The notes below the pieces were generated by a model. It saw only the letters and a list, made by a program, of their open reading frames with translations. It was not told the DNA's origin and searched no databases. A stretch of DNA of 64,000 nt from Bedellia somnulentella (taxonomy: Eukaryota > Arthropoda > Insecta > Lepidoptera > Bedelliidae): contig OY755190.1 in NCBI GenBank assembly GCA_963576735.1, forward strand, positions 2,969,695 through 3,033,694, read 5' to 3'. The position numbers and the translations under genes were made by a program. Of the stretch, positions 1 through 10,164 are shown one piece after another (position 1 is the first letter of the stretch; every line of letters begins with the position of its first letter).

Positions 1-59
1 CCTTCCTGGGATTTATAGCCTTGAGTATATGTATGTATGTATGTATGTAGAAATACATA

Positions 60-235
60 AAGGAAAGCAAAAAAAAACTAAAAATTTCGTAACCAGCGGC
101 GATTGAACCCTGCACGATCTCCGGGTATACGCCCCCGTCGATCTGCCAATTGAGCTTTAGTGTCAAGTATCCTCCGATTTTTTGTGGAGGTCGTGAGTTC
201 GATCCCTGCTGGTGTCGAAATTTTTCTTTCCGAAA
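60..235. mobile_element. tRNA-like repeat related to the foldback SINE
   Basis: An antisense tRNA-like arm (GGGTATACGCCCCCGTCG, then CAATTGAGCTTTAGTGTC) faces a short sense arm with GAGTTCGATCCCTGCTGGTGTCGAAATT split across it. This is the same family as 4687 and 34211, but decayed. Confidence 0.6.
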
Positions 236-240
236 GTTTG

Positions 241-410
241 TCGGGCAAACACGAGCGCTCTTATATCGACACGATAACGGTTAGAATGAGATGGCAGTAT
301 ACGATACTAAGTAAGTGCGTAAGAGAGTAAGGAGTAAGAGATGGCTGCTTTATCCCACGCGATAACTAGTTTAAACACCGCTCGTACTAGCCGGGCTGAT
401 AGTTTTAACT
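241..410 (+). mobile_element. Small TIR element, family C, copy 1
   Basis: Contains ATCGACACGATAACGGTTAG and CACGCGATAACTAG, shared with 27885-28028 and, inverted, with 35529-35665. It lies just beyond the last visible Snr1 exon. Confidence 0.55.
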
Positions 411-429
411 ATCAACCACCTAACACATA

Positions 430-895
430 TCAACATATACTACCTGGCGTAGTATTAGCCAGCCGCCTCATCCTTCTAGTGTTCCTATCCTGGTCGCGGA
501 TCTTCTTCTCCATCTCCGCGTCGGTCAGCGTCTCCAGGAACGGCGCCCATTGGTCCGCGTCTGATGGTTGGCGGTATGGAGTCTAGAGAATAATATGCAT
601 ATTTATTTATTTATTCGGCACATAGTATTATGACATAGCAGTAGTATACAAACATACATATACTCACGGCTATAAATCCCTTAACGGGGTAGCCAGAGCT
701 TTGGAATGATAAATTCCTCAACCGCTTTAGGAATTTGAGTGGGGAAAAGACGGTCAAATAAAGGTTTTTGGTGATAGGTCTCTAACCGCATCGCCCAAAA
801 CTCCAATAAAAAGCCCCAGTACCCTTAGTCGCCTCTTACGACACCCGTGGGTAGAATGAGGTAGCGACATTCTAAGCCGGCACTACACGGCAAAG

Positions 896-951
<56 letters not shown>

Positions 952-3900
952 AAGTGGTGTTAGTTACACTTAATTTGAGAACGGATGAAGCGATCTGGCT
1001 GAAAATTGTTAAAGAGGTAGCTTATAACAAGGAAAAGGACATAGGATATATATCATCATGCTAAATATCGTAGGGGGTAAGCAGTATAAAAACTTAACAC
1101 CATCCGTGCGAAGCCGGGGCGGACCACTAGTAATATATATATTTATTTATTCGACACACAAACAGTAGTATGACATAAAACTAGTACAAAAAAAACATAT
1201 TCGGACATAATACCAAAAAACTGTGTACGCAGCATTGGTGAAAGAGATTAATATAGCTCAAATGTGGAAGGTAATTTTATATCCATTTATGTATGAAGTG
1301 GATGATAGTAAATAGGTTAACGGGATCTATGGAGCGAATGTGGAAAGCAATTAAAGAAGAAGACGACCTCGGAGGACACAATTGGACCAAATAGAGAGTT
1401 TGCTTAAAAAGGTAGGCGTCCGAAGTATGAAGAATAAAAGAGCACGAATGAACTTTTGATGGATGTAAATCAAGGTAGAAGGGTTTTCCAAAATGGTATG
1501 AAGCCTGTACCTACCCCAATGGGAACTAATGGCGTGATTATACGTATGAATAAGAAAGATATAGAAGAATAAAAAAGTATGTATGAAAATAATGTGTGAG
1601 AAATGGAGAGAGAATAAGTAGGTGTTTATAATTAGTTGCGAAGACTATGTTTATCGTGAATACTGTAGCTGGCACGTGAATTCAACAGATGAAAACAGCA
1701 TTACTATCTGATAGTTACCTGGCCGGTGTGTAGTGTCGGCTTAGAATAACACTACCCCATATCTTCCCGTGGGTGTTCGTAAGACGCGACTTTATTTTCA
1801 AGTGAACATTGGGCGATGCGGTTCGAGACCCGTGACCAATAACATTAATATTTCAATTTTTACCCCCAATCCAAAAGTGGCAGAGGAATTTCTTTTATGA
1901 AACTTAGGCTACCTTTTCTAGGGATTTATAGCCATGAGTGTATGTATCTCATTTTTCTATTCATTTTCCCGCATATATTTCATTATTTTTCTTGCTTTCT
2001 TCGATATTTACCTCTACAGTATGCAGTCCGTTGATGCCAGCCTAGCTGTCCGCGAACACTGTACGCGAATCCTGTCATGAATTCGCCGCCCAGACCTCGT
2101 TCGGCGCATAGATTCATTGCGAACATTTCTGAGACCTCATCTTTACTACGTTCATTCTGCTCTCATGTTGATAGGAGGGTTAGTTTACAATAACACTACC
2201 TCATTTTTTCTCATGGGTTTTCGTAAGAGGCGGCTAAGGGTATTAAGGCATTAAACAGAATTTTGGGAGATGCGGTTGTAGACCCATTTTAAAATTTTTA
2301 CTCATCAACTTTTTTTTTAATTTCCAAAATTTGAAGGTCTGGCTATCTTTTCTAGAGAATAAAAGGCGTGAGTATATGTATATGTGTAAGTGTATTACCT
2401 CTATAGTAGGCAGCGGTGCCTCACTAAACGCATAGGTCCGTTGATGCCAGCCGAGCTGTCCGCGAACACTGTACGCGACTCCCGTCACGAATTCGCCGCC
2501 CAGACCTAGTTCGGCGCATAGCTTCATTGCGAACTGTTCTGGGTTGTTCTCCTTTTCGGACATGTCCCATTCTACCTGTGGATCGTATATGGATCAGTAA
2601 GTTAGGATCTATTTAAAAGCAACGTTTTCAAAAAGATAAAATAGTAATTTGACAGTCAGATTAAGAAGAGAATATTTAACCTTTTTAAAAATATATGATG
2701 AATATTTAGCGTGGTGGACTATGGCCAAATCGCCCTATATAGGGTAGGCTCGAGCCCCTTGGTGGGGACGTATATGGATGATTTAACAGAATATTTTACA
2801 AGAAACGAGTGTTTCAAAATACATAAATGAAGCGACTAAACACTAAAAATGACATTTTCCTCACACAGCTCTGATATATTCTCATCTTCAATCGCTAAAA
2901 CAAAGCAAAATTGTAGCCTTTATTCGAATCAATAAACTTACCTGATCCAACAAAGAAGTGTTCCTCACATGTACGTTAAGTTTGATGACGACCCGCTGGT
3001 CAGCGTGCTCGTCCAATACAGCAGGGGGCATTTCGCGTCATCTCTAATATTATATTGTAGACAATAAACCAAGTAGTGTGAGCTTAGAAAAGCACTACCC
3101 CATTTCCCTTCATTCTGATCAGACCGATCACAAAGAACCTTTATTTTACAATCTTTTTCCAAACCAACTTCCAAAAAGGCTTAAGATTTTATTATTCTGA
3201 AGCTGTAGCCATCCCTTCTAGGGATTTATAGCCGTGAGTATATGTATGTGTGTACAATATGTATTTACCTGATCCACCAAAGAAGTGTTCCCCACATGCA
3301 CGTTAAGTTTGATGACGACCCGCTGGTCAGCGTGCTCGTCCAACAAGGCTGGGGGCTCGCTCGGAAACGCGTCACATTGCTGACGTATCGACAAAGCGAT
3401 CGCCGGAATGAAAGTGACTGGATTCAACTCGAGATCATCGCAGAGGATTTCGGCGAATTGCTCTGGAGTTATTATTGATTCTGGGGGAGATTAGAATAGA
3501 GTCAGGAAAGTCGTAATAGCTTTATTTGATTAAATTTCAAGAAGAGTTTGAAAACATAATATCCCGACATAACTATTTTAAAACTTTTCACAGCGAATTT
3601 TGAAAAATAAGATAATGTCAGATTTTGTAAGGATAATCCCACAAAAAAATACTGTAAAACTAGCTCTCGATGGAGCTGCTAGTTTATCTTAAGAGGTAAT
3701 GAAATCTAGACAAAAGCGGCACATCTAAGATTCCATGCGATTTCTTTATTATTATAATTAATATTATATGTCTGGGCCATTAAATATTCTTTATACTTTA
3801 GTGGGTACAAGTCAACGGCCAGTCGTGTAAAATAATAAAGAAATGGATGGTTTGGTAGTGTTTGCTTCGCGCTCAACTTGGCGGGGGCACAGCTGTGCCC

Positions 3901-6900
3901 CTAGTTCTGTGAATATTTCATTTCCATCTCGCTATCACACGACTCATGCTACTGGGGCAATTTTATACTATTTTTTACATACATACATACATATACTCAC
4001 GGCTATAAATCCCAGGAAGGGGTAGCCAGAGCTAAAGAATTAGAAATTCCTCAGCCACTTTTGGAAATTTGAGTGGGAAAATATAGTAAAAATAAAGGTT
4101 GTTGGTGATGGGTCTCCAACCGCACCGCCCAAAAATCCCTTAATAGCCCCATACCGTTAGTCGCCTCCTACGTACACCCACCGGAAGAAATGGGGTAGTG
4201 CTATTCTAAACCAACACTACACGGCAATTAAACTAATTTTTATTTTCATATATTTTATTATACTAATGATTGATTTTTTTAAATAAATATATGCATTAGG
4301 AAGGAAATAGATTATAGGTTAAGATTATATAAATATAATATAATCGAACCCAGACCCAAGCGAACCCATATTGAAGAATATAATAATAACATAGTTTAAG
4401 TGAAAAAAAACATAAATCCTTATTTTTTTAGTTTTAATGTTAGGAATTATTTAAATATCAAGTTTATTTTTATTTTGTTATAATACTTGTGTAATTTTTA
4501 TTTTCATATATTCTATTATACTAATGATTGATTTTATTAAATAAACATATGCATTAGGAAGGAAATAGATTATAGGTTAAGATTATAAATAAATATAATA
4601 TGATCGAACCCAGACCCAAGCGAACCCATATTGAAGAATATTATAATAACATCGTTTAAGTGAAAAAAAAAACATAAATCCTTATTACTCATAAATAAAA
4701 GATGTTATTAAAGGAAAGAAAAATTTCGACACTGGCGGGGCGTATACCCGAAGGTCGCGGGTTCGAACCCCGCCAGTGTCGAAATTTTTCTTTCCTTTAA
4801 TAACATCTTTTATTTATGAGTAATAATCCCCACATGAGGAATTCATGTCAAAAAACATTAAAATATAAATCCTTATTTTTTTCAGTTTTAATGTTAGGAA
4901 TTATTTAAATATCAAGTTTATTTTATAATACATATTTTGTTATAATACTTAAAAAAAATACTTTTATAATACTTTTCCAAATAAATAAATAAACAACATT
5001 GCCTTTTTTCAATCCGTTTCTAAAAGTGCAATATTTATTTTGCACACAAAAAAAAAAGTTTGTCAGAAGTGGGATTTGAACCCACGCCCTCAGAGAGGAC
5101 CAGAACAACTCATACCCGCTGAACGGGCAAGGTAACACCTTGAGTCTGGCGCCTTAGACCGCTCGGCCATCCTGACTTGTGATAGCAGCGACGAAATAAG
5201 CAAATAATATTATACGCCAATCGTTAATTAGATAACAATGAGATAACGTCATGCACGAATGGTTTTGTTTAAATTTAGATAATAAAAATGTATTGTTGCG
5301 CTGCTGATTAAATAAATAGTTTCATTATTTTTAAAATGTAAATTTGAATCATTTAGCTATTATTATTGTTGCGTTATCGTTCGTTATCCCAGATATTTAA
5401 TACATGTAGAGGTCGTCCATTGATCAAAATTAGGCCATAATTCCATTGATATCTTCGGTGGAATCATACACTCATTACCTAATATTAAAGACCAACAATA
5501 CAAATTCTCATTGATTACCATACACTTTGACAACACAAATAAGTATAATATACGCGTGTGTATAAAGTTAAACATATGGTAGGGTGTGTAATGCACTTTT
5601 CTTTGATTTAATGATACTTATGTATCTGTAGCTGTGTAGTGTCGGCTTAGATAGCTGTGTAGTGTCCGCTTAGAATAGCACTACCCCATTTCTTCCGGTG
5701 GGTGTACGTAAAAGGCGACTAACGGTATTGGGGCTTTTAAGGGATTTTGGGCGATGCGGTTGCAGACCCATCACCAAATACCTTTATTTAAATATCTTCT
5801 CCCCACATAACTTTCCAAAAGTGGTTGAGTAATTTTTAATTCCTTAGCTTTGGCTACCCCTTCTAGGGATTAATAGCCGTGAGTATATGTATGTATGTTA
5901 ATGATACATAATTTTATGAGTACAAATGCCTTATGCACTGCTTCTGTATAATAACTACAACTACGTCTGCCCAATTATTGTAAAAAATTCAAGAAGTTCT
6001 TATTCCACGTATGAATGTGAAGCTTAATATAATATTATACACCATTTGAACCGACTGTAGGTCCCGGTCCAGAGGTTGCGGGTTCGATCCCCGCTGAGAG
6101 CAACATTTATGTGATGAGCATAAATGATTGTTTATTAGTCTTGCATATTATTTATGTGTGTATTATAGAATTTTAAATACATCATTTAGTTTAGACGTAG
6201 TATCCCCGTAATACAATTTTCACTTAGTTTGGAGCTAACTTGATCTGTGTATCTGTATTATATTTTGATTATAAATACGCATCTTTAATGTCAGAATATA
6301 AATAGCACAAAACCATTTAATAAAGTAAAACCCGACTAAATATACTATTCTGAGACCTACTTTAAATAACTTTCTGATGGATCCCGGATCTCTGTTTATC
6401 GGAAAATCTCTCATCATACTTTTTAGTGAGAAAATAATCTTGCTACATAATTTTCGTCTTGTTTTCATCAGACAAGCAAATGTTGTTTCTATCTATAGTA
6501 TCTCAACTATACTTATAGCTATAACAGGAACTCAGAACATAAGAATTTAAAATTATTTTATTAAGTTTATATGATAAGAGGGGAAAATATTATAATACTA
6601 GTGGATCCGCGCGACTTCGTCTGCACGACGTAAGACCCAGTTTCTGTAGTTCAGGCGTTATTGAGTATCAACCATCTAATCATGGAAGAATTGTGTACTT
6701 CGTACCTACATACTTTATTTTAAATTATAATCGATGATTTTGTAAGAAAGATAAAAAAAGGAATGTTGAGATGGTTTGGGCACATAGAGAGGATGGATGA
6801 CAGTAAATTGGTGAAAGAGATATATAGAGCCAATGTGGAAGGTAATGTTAGTAGAGGACGACCTCGGAGGACACATTTGGATCAAATAGAAAATGTGCTC

Positions 6901-9900
6901 AAAAAGGCAGGTGTCCGTAGTATGAAGAATAAAAGAGCATGTATGAAAAGATTGATGGATGTAAACGAAGCCAGAGAGGTTTGCCAGGATCGTACAAAGT
7001 GGCGATCGATAGTCTCTGCCTACCCCAATGGGAACTAACGGCGTGAGAATATGTATGTATGTATGTATAATCGAAAAGAACCATACCAATTTTCATAGGC
7101 TAAGTCTAGAATTGATGAAAAGAATACTTATTTAGGGGATGAATTCGTGAAATGACTTTCAAGTGCTTATTTTAATCATAACAAAGCCCCTTTACTAAAT
7201 TTCAAGGTACTAGTAACAGAAATGACACAATTCAGAATATCAGATGACCTCATATCACACTAAATTTGAACGTACTTTTATTACAGCTAAAAATCACAGC
7301 TATTCTTCAGTATACTCATAATTTACATACCCAAAACTTTCAACTTACCATTCTTATTCCAAGTAAAGGTATCTCTCAGTTTCTGCCCCTCAATCTCCAT
7401 ATCCAGCCGGACCGGCACCAAGATCTGCTTCTGTGAGGAGTTCTCCAGCATGGTCGTCATCTCTGTGTCGTCGAAGCAGAGGGGAAAAGTTCGGACCTGG
7501 ACAACCATCCTTGATTAGAAATTGTTGGGGAGCATTTGTATTAACTACTTAAATTCCGTAGTAATACTAATTTCACTGAAGAATTATGAATATTTACTAG
7601 TATGATGTACAGTTACAATAAAAAAAATACTTCAGGTAATAATATAAATAATAAAATTAAATATAAAGGACAAAATCATGCCATTCAGTGTTCTCTCTCT
7701 GAACACCAGGTGACAATGTCAAGTAATGTTCAGAAGTGTTTAGTATCTCTGCCATCCCCTAGGGGATATGAAACGTGAGAGTTTGGGTTTGAGGCATTTT
7801 GTTCATATAATAAAAAAATCTTTAACTATCGTATTTGTTAATTCATTGATCTTAGGATTTCAGGTGAATTCTATAGTCACCAAATCTAATAGGCTAAAAC
7901 TATGACGAAATAGTTTATCTAACGACAATTACCATACAACTTCAGACAGACTATAATTAAATCAATGTTCAATACATGAGACTGTTAATAAATTCAGTTC
8001 AATCCTTGTCCATCCATCTAGCACTCCTTGACATTGGTCCATACAAAGCATGTCAGATTGACCGTGTGCGGGCCGCCTTAATTAATTGTACTTTGATTGT
8101 TTGTATCAATTTTGCTGTGTAGTATCGGCTTAGAATAACACTACCCCATTTCTGCCGGTGGGTGTACATAAGAGGCGACTAATGGTGTGACCCATCACCA
8201 ACAACCTTTATTTTGCCATCTTTTCCCCACTCAACTTTCCAAAAGTGGCTGCGGAACTTCTAGTTCTTTAGCTCTGGCTACCCCTTCTAGGGATTTATAG
8301 CCGTGAGTATATGTATGTATGTATGTATGGGCAGAGAGATTTTAATACAAGCAATAAATTAAATTTAAAGCATTTTTCAATGTTATAAATCCTACAAAAG
8401 AGTAGTTTCATTGGCCAATTTTGTAAGTTGAATAAGAAAGTATTTCTTATATCTTTTTTGTCAACTATTGTGAGTGTCTTGGTTTGGTAGTGCACAGAGT
8501 TTGAGCCCGAGATTCTCAATCATATCATTCCTATTATTTTATTATTTCTTTCTCTATTTTGAAAATATACAAATTTACATTTAATATCTTCAAGTGTAAG
8601 TTTAATACCTTCATTAAATAAATTTAGTGCTTAAGTTCATCTGTAACCTTATTACACTTTCCAGGCAAAAATTTAGTACTCAAAAGAGCAGATGAGATTA
8701 AGCCATGTTATGAGAACCAATAGCTTTACAGGAAAACAAATGGCTTCATAAAAATATTATAATATGACAAGATATAAATATTATGCTACCTATATATTAT
8801 GCCAGACTGTGTCACAAACTACTTACTGAATATAAAAACCATTGGAGGAGGTGTGTGCTTTTCTTAATCGAATGAGCAAAATATATATTTCTCTGTTTGT
8901 TAGAACATACATACATATACTAACAGCTATAAATCACTAAAAGAGGTAGCCAGAGCTAAGGAATTAGAAATTCCTCAGCAACTTTTGGAAATGTAAGTGG
9001 TAATTTTTTTTTATTCTGGCTGTATTTACATCAGTTTTTCAACTATAATCAGATGAGATGACGATACAATCGGAGTGTGAAAAAGATGGTAAAAATAAAG
9101 GTTCTTGGTGATGGGTCTCCAACCGCATCACCCAAAAATCCCTTAAAAGCCCCAATATTGTTAGTTGCCTCTTAAGTACAACCACCTGAAGAAATGGGGT
9201 AATGCTATTCTAAGCCGACACTAAACATATTTGTTAGAAATAAGGTGATTATTTTTTTAATTAATTTAAAATAAAATAAAGTACCTTCTTATTATGCACT
9301 CTCGTGCGACTGATAGGGGTAGCTTGCGGCACTGCATCCAAATGTGACGAGTTTGGCATAACTGGCATCCATGATGGAGTATGAGGTTTCTTGCTCTTAC
9401 TCTCTCGAGGAGTGGAACATTCTTGGCTGATTGACACCGCCTTGTATCTGGAAAAAGCAAAATGATATTTAAATGGGCTTGTATTATTATTATATTACTA
9501 AAGAATGAAACACATTTCTTAAAGTATTAGTAGAGTATAAGCTAGATTGCAAACATTACAGACTTTCAGTCAGGTTCATAAGTAGACTTACTATGGCTGC
9601 AGAGTTTTTAAATAAAATATAGTGAACAATAAATAATCGCAAAGATGGAGACATAAGTCATGAAAGAAGCTAGTAGTTTGATGTGAAATCATTTTTTATA
9701 ACTGATGGTTGATTAAGGATAATGTCCAATTTGTGAGAGCACATAAAAAAGCTGAATTTTCAAGAGATTATACTCACTTATCATCATTTCCTTCAATAAT
9801 ATCTTCAACCTCAGAAGCTTTCAATAATGAAACAGAGCTAGACAAGACGTGCTGTCCGAGGCCATTATCTATGAGTCGTTTTCTTTCTTCATTGGTAAGT

Positions 9901-10164
9901 GTCCTCCTTACCATACCAGGGTACTTCTTGTACAAAGATCCTCTGAACAATCGTAAGTAGTTTCCAACCTGCAAACATACATTGTAGACTTCTTATGTAT
10001 GAAAATATTATCAGTAGCGTATCTCAGTGTTATATTTTACACATATTTAAAAAGAAACAAGGCAAATTTTGATTTTTACTAACCTCCGAACCAACACAGT
10101 AAAAGTCCCCTCCTTCTTCTATTTGGAAACTAATCGGCTTATCGCCGTAAGTTCTGATAGACAT
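430..10164 (-). CDS. Snr1: SMARCB1/Snr1, core subunit of the SWI/SNF (BAP) chromatin remodeller, 7 exons
   Basis: Nuclear scaffold subunit of the BAP complex, where the family helps dock the remodeller on nucleosomes. Minus-strand exons by splice site and frame: 10164-10084, 9968-9778, 9447-9285, 7496-7349, 3480-3269, 2575-2399 and 582-430; all have AG/GT borders and phases agree. They give about 374 residues, near the family length (human 385). Seen: an N-terminal winged-helix-like region ([14 protein letters not shown], then [18 protein letters not shown]), the SNF5 repeat 1 ([20 protein letters not shown], about 172 on), repeat 2 ([18 protein letters not shown], about 248 on, through [18 protein letters not shown]), and the basic C-terminal helix ([20 protein letters not shown]). 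The start is the only ATG matching the family N-terminus. As read the protein ends in NTTPGSIC. A donor-like GTAGTA after NTTP-G suggests that the true last exon lies left of the window. Decayed copies of exons 5 and 6 follow their parents. Confidence 0.93.
651..893 (-). mobile_element. Family-1 SINE-like repeat, Snr1 intron 6
   Basis: Family description: in forward orientation the repeat starts near TGTGTAGTGTCGGCTTAGAA, has CGATGCGGTTGGAGACCC and CCAAAAGTGGCTGAGGAATT in the middle, and ends TATAGCCGTGAGTATATG plus a (TATG)n tail. A degenerate Pol III B box may lie at GGTTGGAGACC, but the spacing to any A box is long, so a tRNA origin is not proven. This copy is full length and inverted, with its tail at 651. 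Confidence 0.8.
898..946. repeat. (TA)n microsatellite
   Basis: About 24 uninterrupted TA units in the terminal intron of Snr1, directly after a family-1 SINE. Confidence 0.95.
960..1130 (+). repeat. Interspersed lepidopteran repeat, copy 1
   Basis: GGCTGAAAATTGTT, ACATAGGATATATATCATC and GCGAAGCCGGGGCGG are shared with 58378-58540. Many lepidopteran elements share this type of end. The class is not resolved. Confidence 0.55.
1225..1560 (+). mobile_element. Decayed LINE C-terminal fragment
   Basis: Matches the LINE tail at 6763 in scattered blocks (TTGGTGAAAGAGAT, CGACCTCGGAGGACACA, AGTATGAAGAATAAAAGAGC) with many indels. No ORF survives. Confidence 0.6.
1727..1950 (+). mobile_element. Family-1 SINE-like repeat with the best B-box match
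   Basis: Degenerate but nearly complete. Here the B-box-like stretch reads GGTTCGAGACC, close to the tRNA consensus. Downstream of the exon 6 duplicate. Confidence 0.7.
2012..2134 (-). pseudogene. Partial duplicate of Snr1 exon 6 (pseudo-exon)
   Basis: About 120 bases match exon 6 (2575-2399) closely, including the region that encodes [10 protein letters not shown], and end in a donor GTAAAT. A gap of roughly 23 bases removes the FSEAPLP part, and the 5' end of the exon is missing. It lies downstream of exon 6 in transcription order with a degenerate SINE between, the same layout as the exon 5 duplicate. Confidence 0.85.
2175..2390 (+). mobile_element. Degenerate family-1 SINE between Snr1 exon 6 and its copy
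   Basis: The start has decayed (ATAACACTACCTC) and the end reads GGCGTGAGTATATGTATATG. The tail stops about 10 bases from the exon 6 donor. Confidence 0.7.
2700..2785 (+). repeat. Lepidopteran LINE-end fragment
   Basis: AGCGTGGTGGACTATGGCC and GGGGACGTATATGGATG look like the 3' end of a common lepidopteran non-LTR element. Recognised by eye only. Confidence 0.45.
2941..3045 (-). pseudogene. Partial duplicate of Snr1 exon 5 (pseudo-exon)
   Basis: The 3' part of exon 5, including a strong donor (CAG then GTAAGT), reappears about 330 bp downstream of the real exon in the same orientation. About 75 bases align with some five differences. A net loss of 7 bases in the middle breaks the frame, and there are Gly-to-Arg and Val-to-Leu changes in the GNTSLVD stretch. 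The real exon is taken as 3480-3269 because only that copy is full length and in frame with exons 4 and 6. A SINE lies between the two copies. Confidence 0.85.
3073..3250 (+). mobile_element. Family-1 SINE between Snr1 exon 5 and its copy
   Basis: Internally deleted copy (no GGGATTTTTGGGCG segment). The tail ends about 17 bases from the exon 5 donor. Confidence 0.7.
3967..4224 (-). mobile_element. Family-1 SINE, Snr1 intron 4
   Basis: Full-length inverted copy with an (ACAT)n tail at 3967, next to the 258 bp tandem duplication. Confidence 0.8.
4234..4950. repeat. Tandem duplication (about 258 bp unit) in Snr1 intron 4
   Basis: Unit 1 (4234-4491) and unit 2 (4492-4950) share long near-identical stretches, for example CGAACCCAGACCCAAGCG. 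Unit 2 is longer because a foldback tRNA-SINE with its target duplication landed in it after the duplication. No coding content is seen. Confidence 0.8.
4687..4864 (+). mobile_element. Foldback double-tRNA SINE, deleted copy, 13 bp TSD
   Basis: A near-perfect palindrome. The left arm (CTCATAAATAAAAGATG onward) is the reverse complement of the right arm, which carries a tRNA-like T arm and B box (GGGTTCGAACCCC). It is flanked by a perfect 13-base duplication, ATAAATCCTTATT, at 4674-4686 and 4865-4877. Compared with the longer copy at 34211, the central spacer and most of the left tRNA arm are missing, as expected for deletion across a palindrome. The right end has the family tail CATGTCAAAAAACATTAAAA. 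Confidence 0.8.
5048..5058 (-). terminator. Pol III T-run after tRNA-Leu
   Basis: An A-run on the plus strand is a run of about ten T on the minus strand, starting a few bases after the tRNA 3' end. This is the expected RNA polymerase III stop. Confidence 0.8.
5061..5176 (-). tRNA. tRNA-Leu(CAA) with an intron, nested in Snr1 intron 4
   Basis: The minus strand folds as a class II tRNA: acceptor strand GTCAGGA opposite the 3' end, A box GGCCGAGCGGTC, an anticodon stem CCAGA/TCTGG around CTCAAGT (anticodon CAA), a long variable arm, and B box GGGTTCGAATCCC. A 33-base intron sits one base 3' of the anticodon, the usual site, and tRNA-Leu(CAA) is among the few animal tRNAs that commonly carry an intron. 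Minus-strand T residues at 5058-5048 make a Pol III terminator. The gene is transcribed in the same direction as its host Snr1. Confidence 0.93.
5632..5898 (+). mobile_element. Family-1 SINE with a duplicated start, Snr1 intron 4
   Basis: The first 25 or so bases (GCTGTGTAGTGTCGGCTTAG) occur twice in tandem, then one complete body and a (TATG)n tail follow. Confidence 0.8.
6050..6115 (+). repeat. tRNA-like B-box fragment
   Basis: GAGGTTGCGGGTTCGATCCC matches a tRNA T arm, but no matching 5' half is present. It is probably a SINE remnant in Snr1 intron 4. Confidence 0.4.
6735..7068 (+). mobile_element. 5'-truncated LINE with C-terminal ORF (6763-7038)
   Basis: The [23 protein letters not shown], then [17 protein letters not shown] and [20 protein letters not shown], is the C-terminal tail found after the reverse transcriptase domain of several non-LTR retrotransposons. 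The clade cannot be told from the tail alone. The element stops right after this ORF with CGGCGTGAGAATATG and (TATG)n. A short repeat, TATAATCGA, lies near both ends. It is in Snr1 intron 4, antisense to the gene. Confidence 0.8.
7690..7795 (+). mobile_element. Fragment of the tRNA-headed SINE (family 2)
   Basis: GAACACCAGGTGACAATGTC and CTCTGCCATCCCCTAGGGGA match the 3' half of the element at 15855-16201. The tRNA head is missing. Confidence 0.6.
8112..8332 (+). mobile_element. Family-1 SINE, Snr1 intron 3
   Basis: Nearly complete, with a short deletion after GACTAATGGTGTGACCC and a (TATG)n tail. Confidence 0.8.
8905..9230 (-). mobile_element. Family-1 SINE with an 80-base insert, Snr1 intron 3
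   Basis: Inverted copy interrupted at about 9004-9083 by unrelated AT-rich sequence (TTCTGGCTGTATTTACATC). It ends near 9230, some 55 bases from exon 3. Confidence 0.75.

Noticed and set aside
2243..2390. Extension of Snr1 exon 6 past its donor into [10 protein letters not shown]
   Set aside because: This is read-through into the intron and SINE. The donor after PTIE and the match of exon 7 show the real path.
4687..4864. CRISPR-like or rho-independent terminator palindrome
   Set aside because: Eukaryotic context, with tRNA-like content and a 13 bp target duplication, identifies a retroposon.
9709..9960. Plus-strand ORF of 83 codons
   Set aside because: It is the antisense shadow of Snr1 exon 2 on the minus strand.
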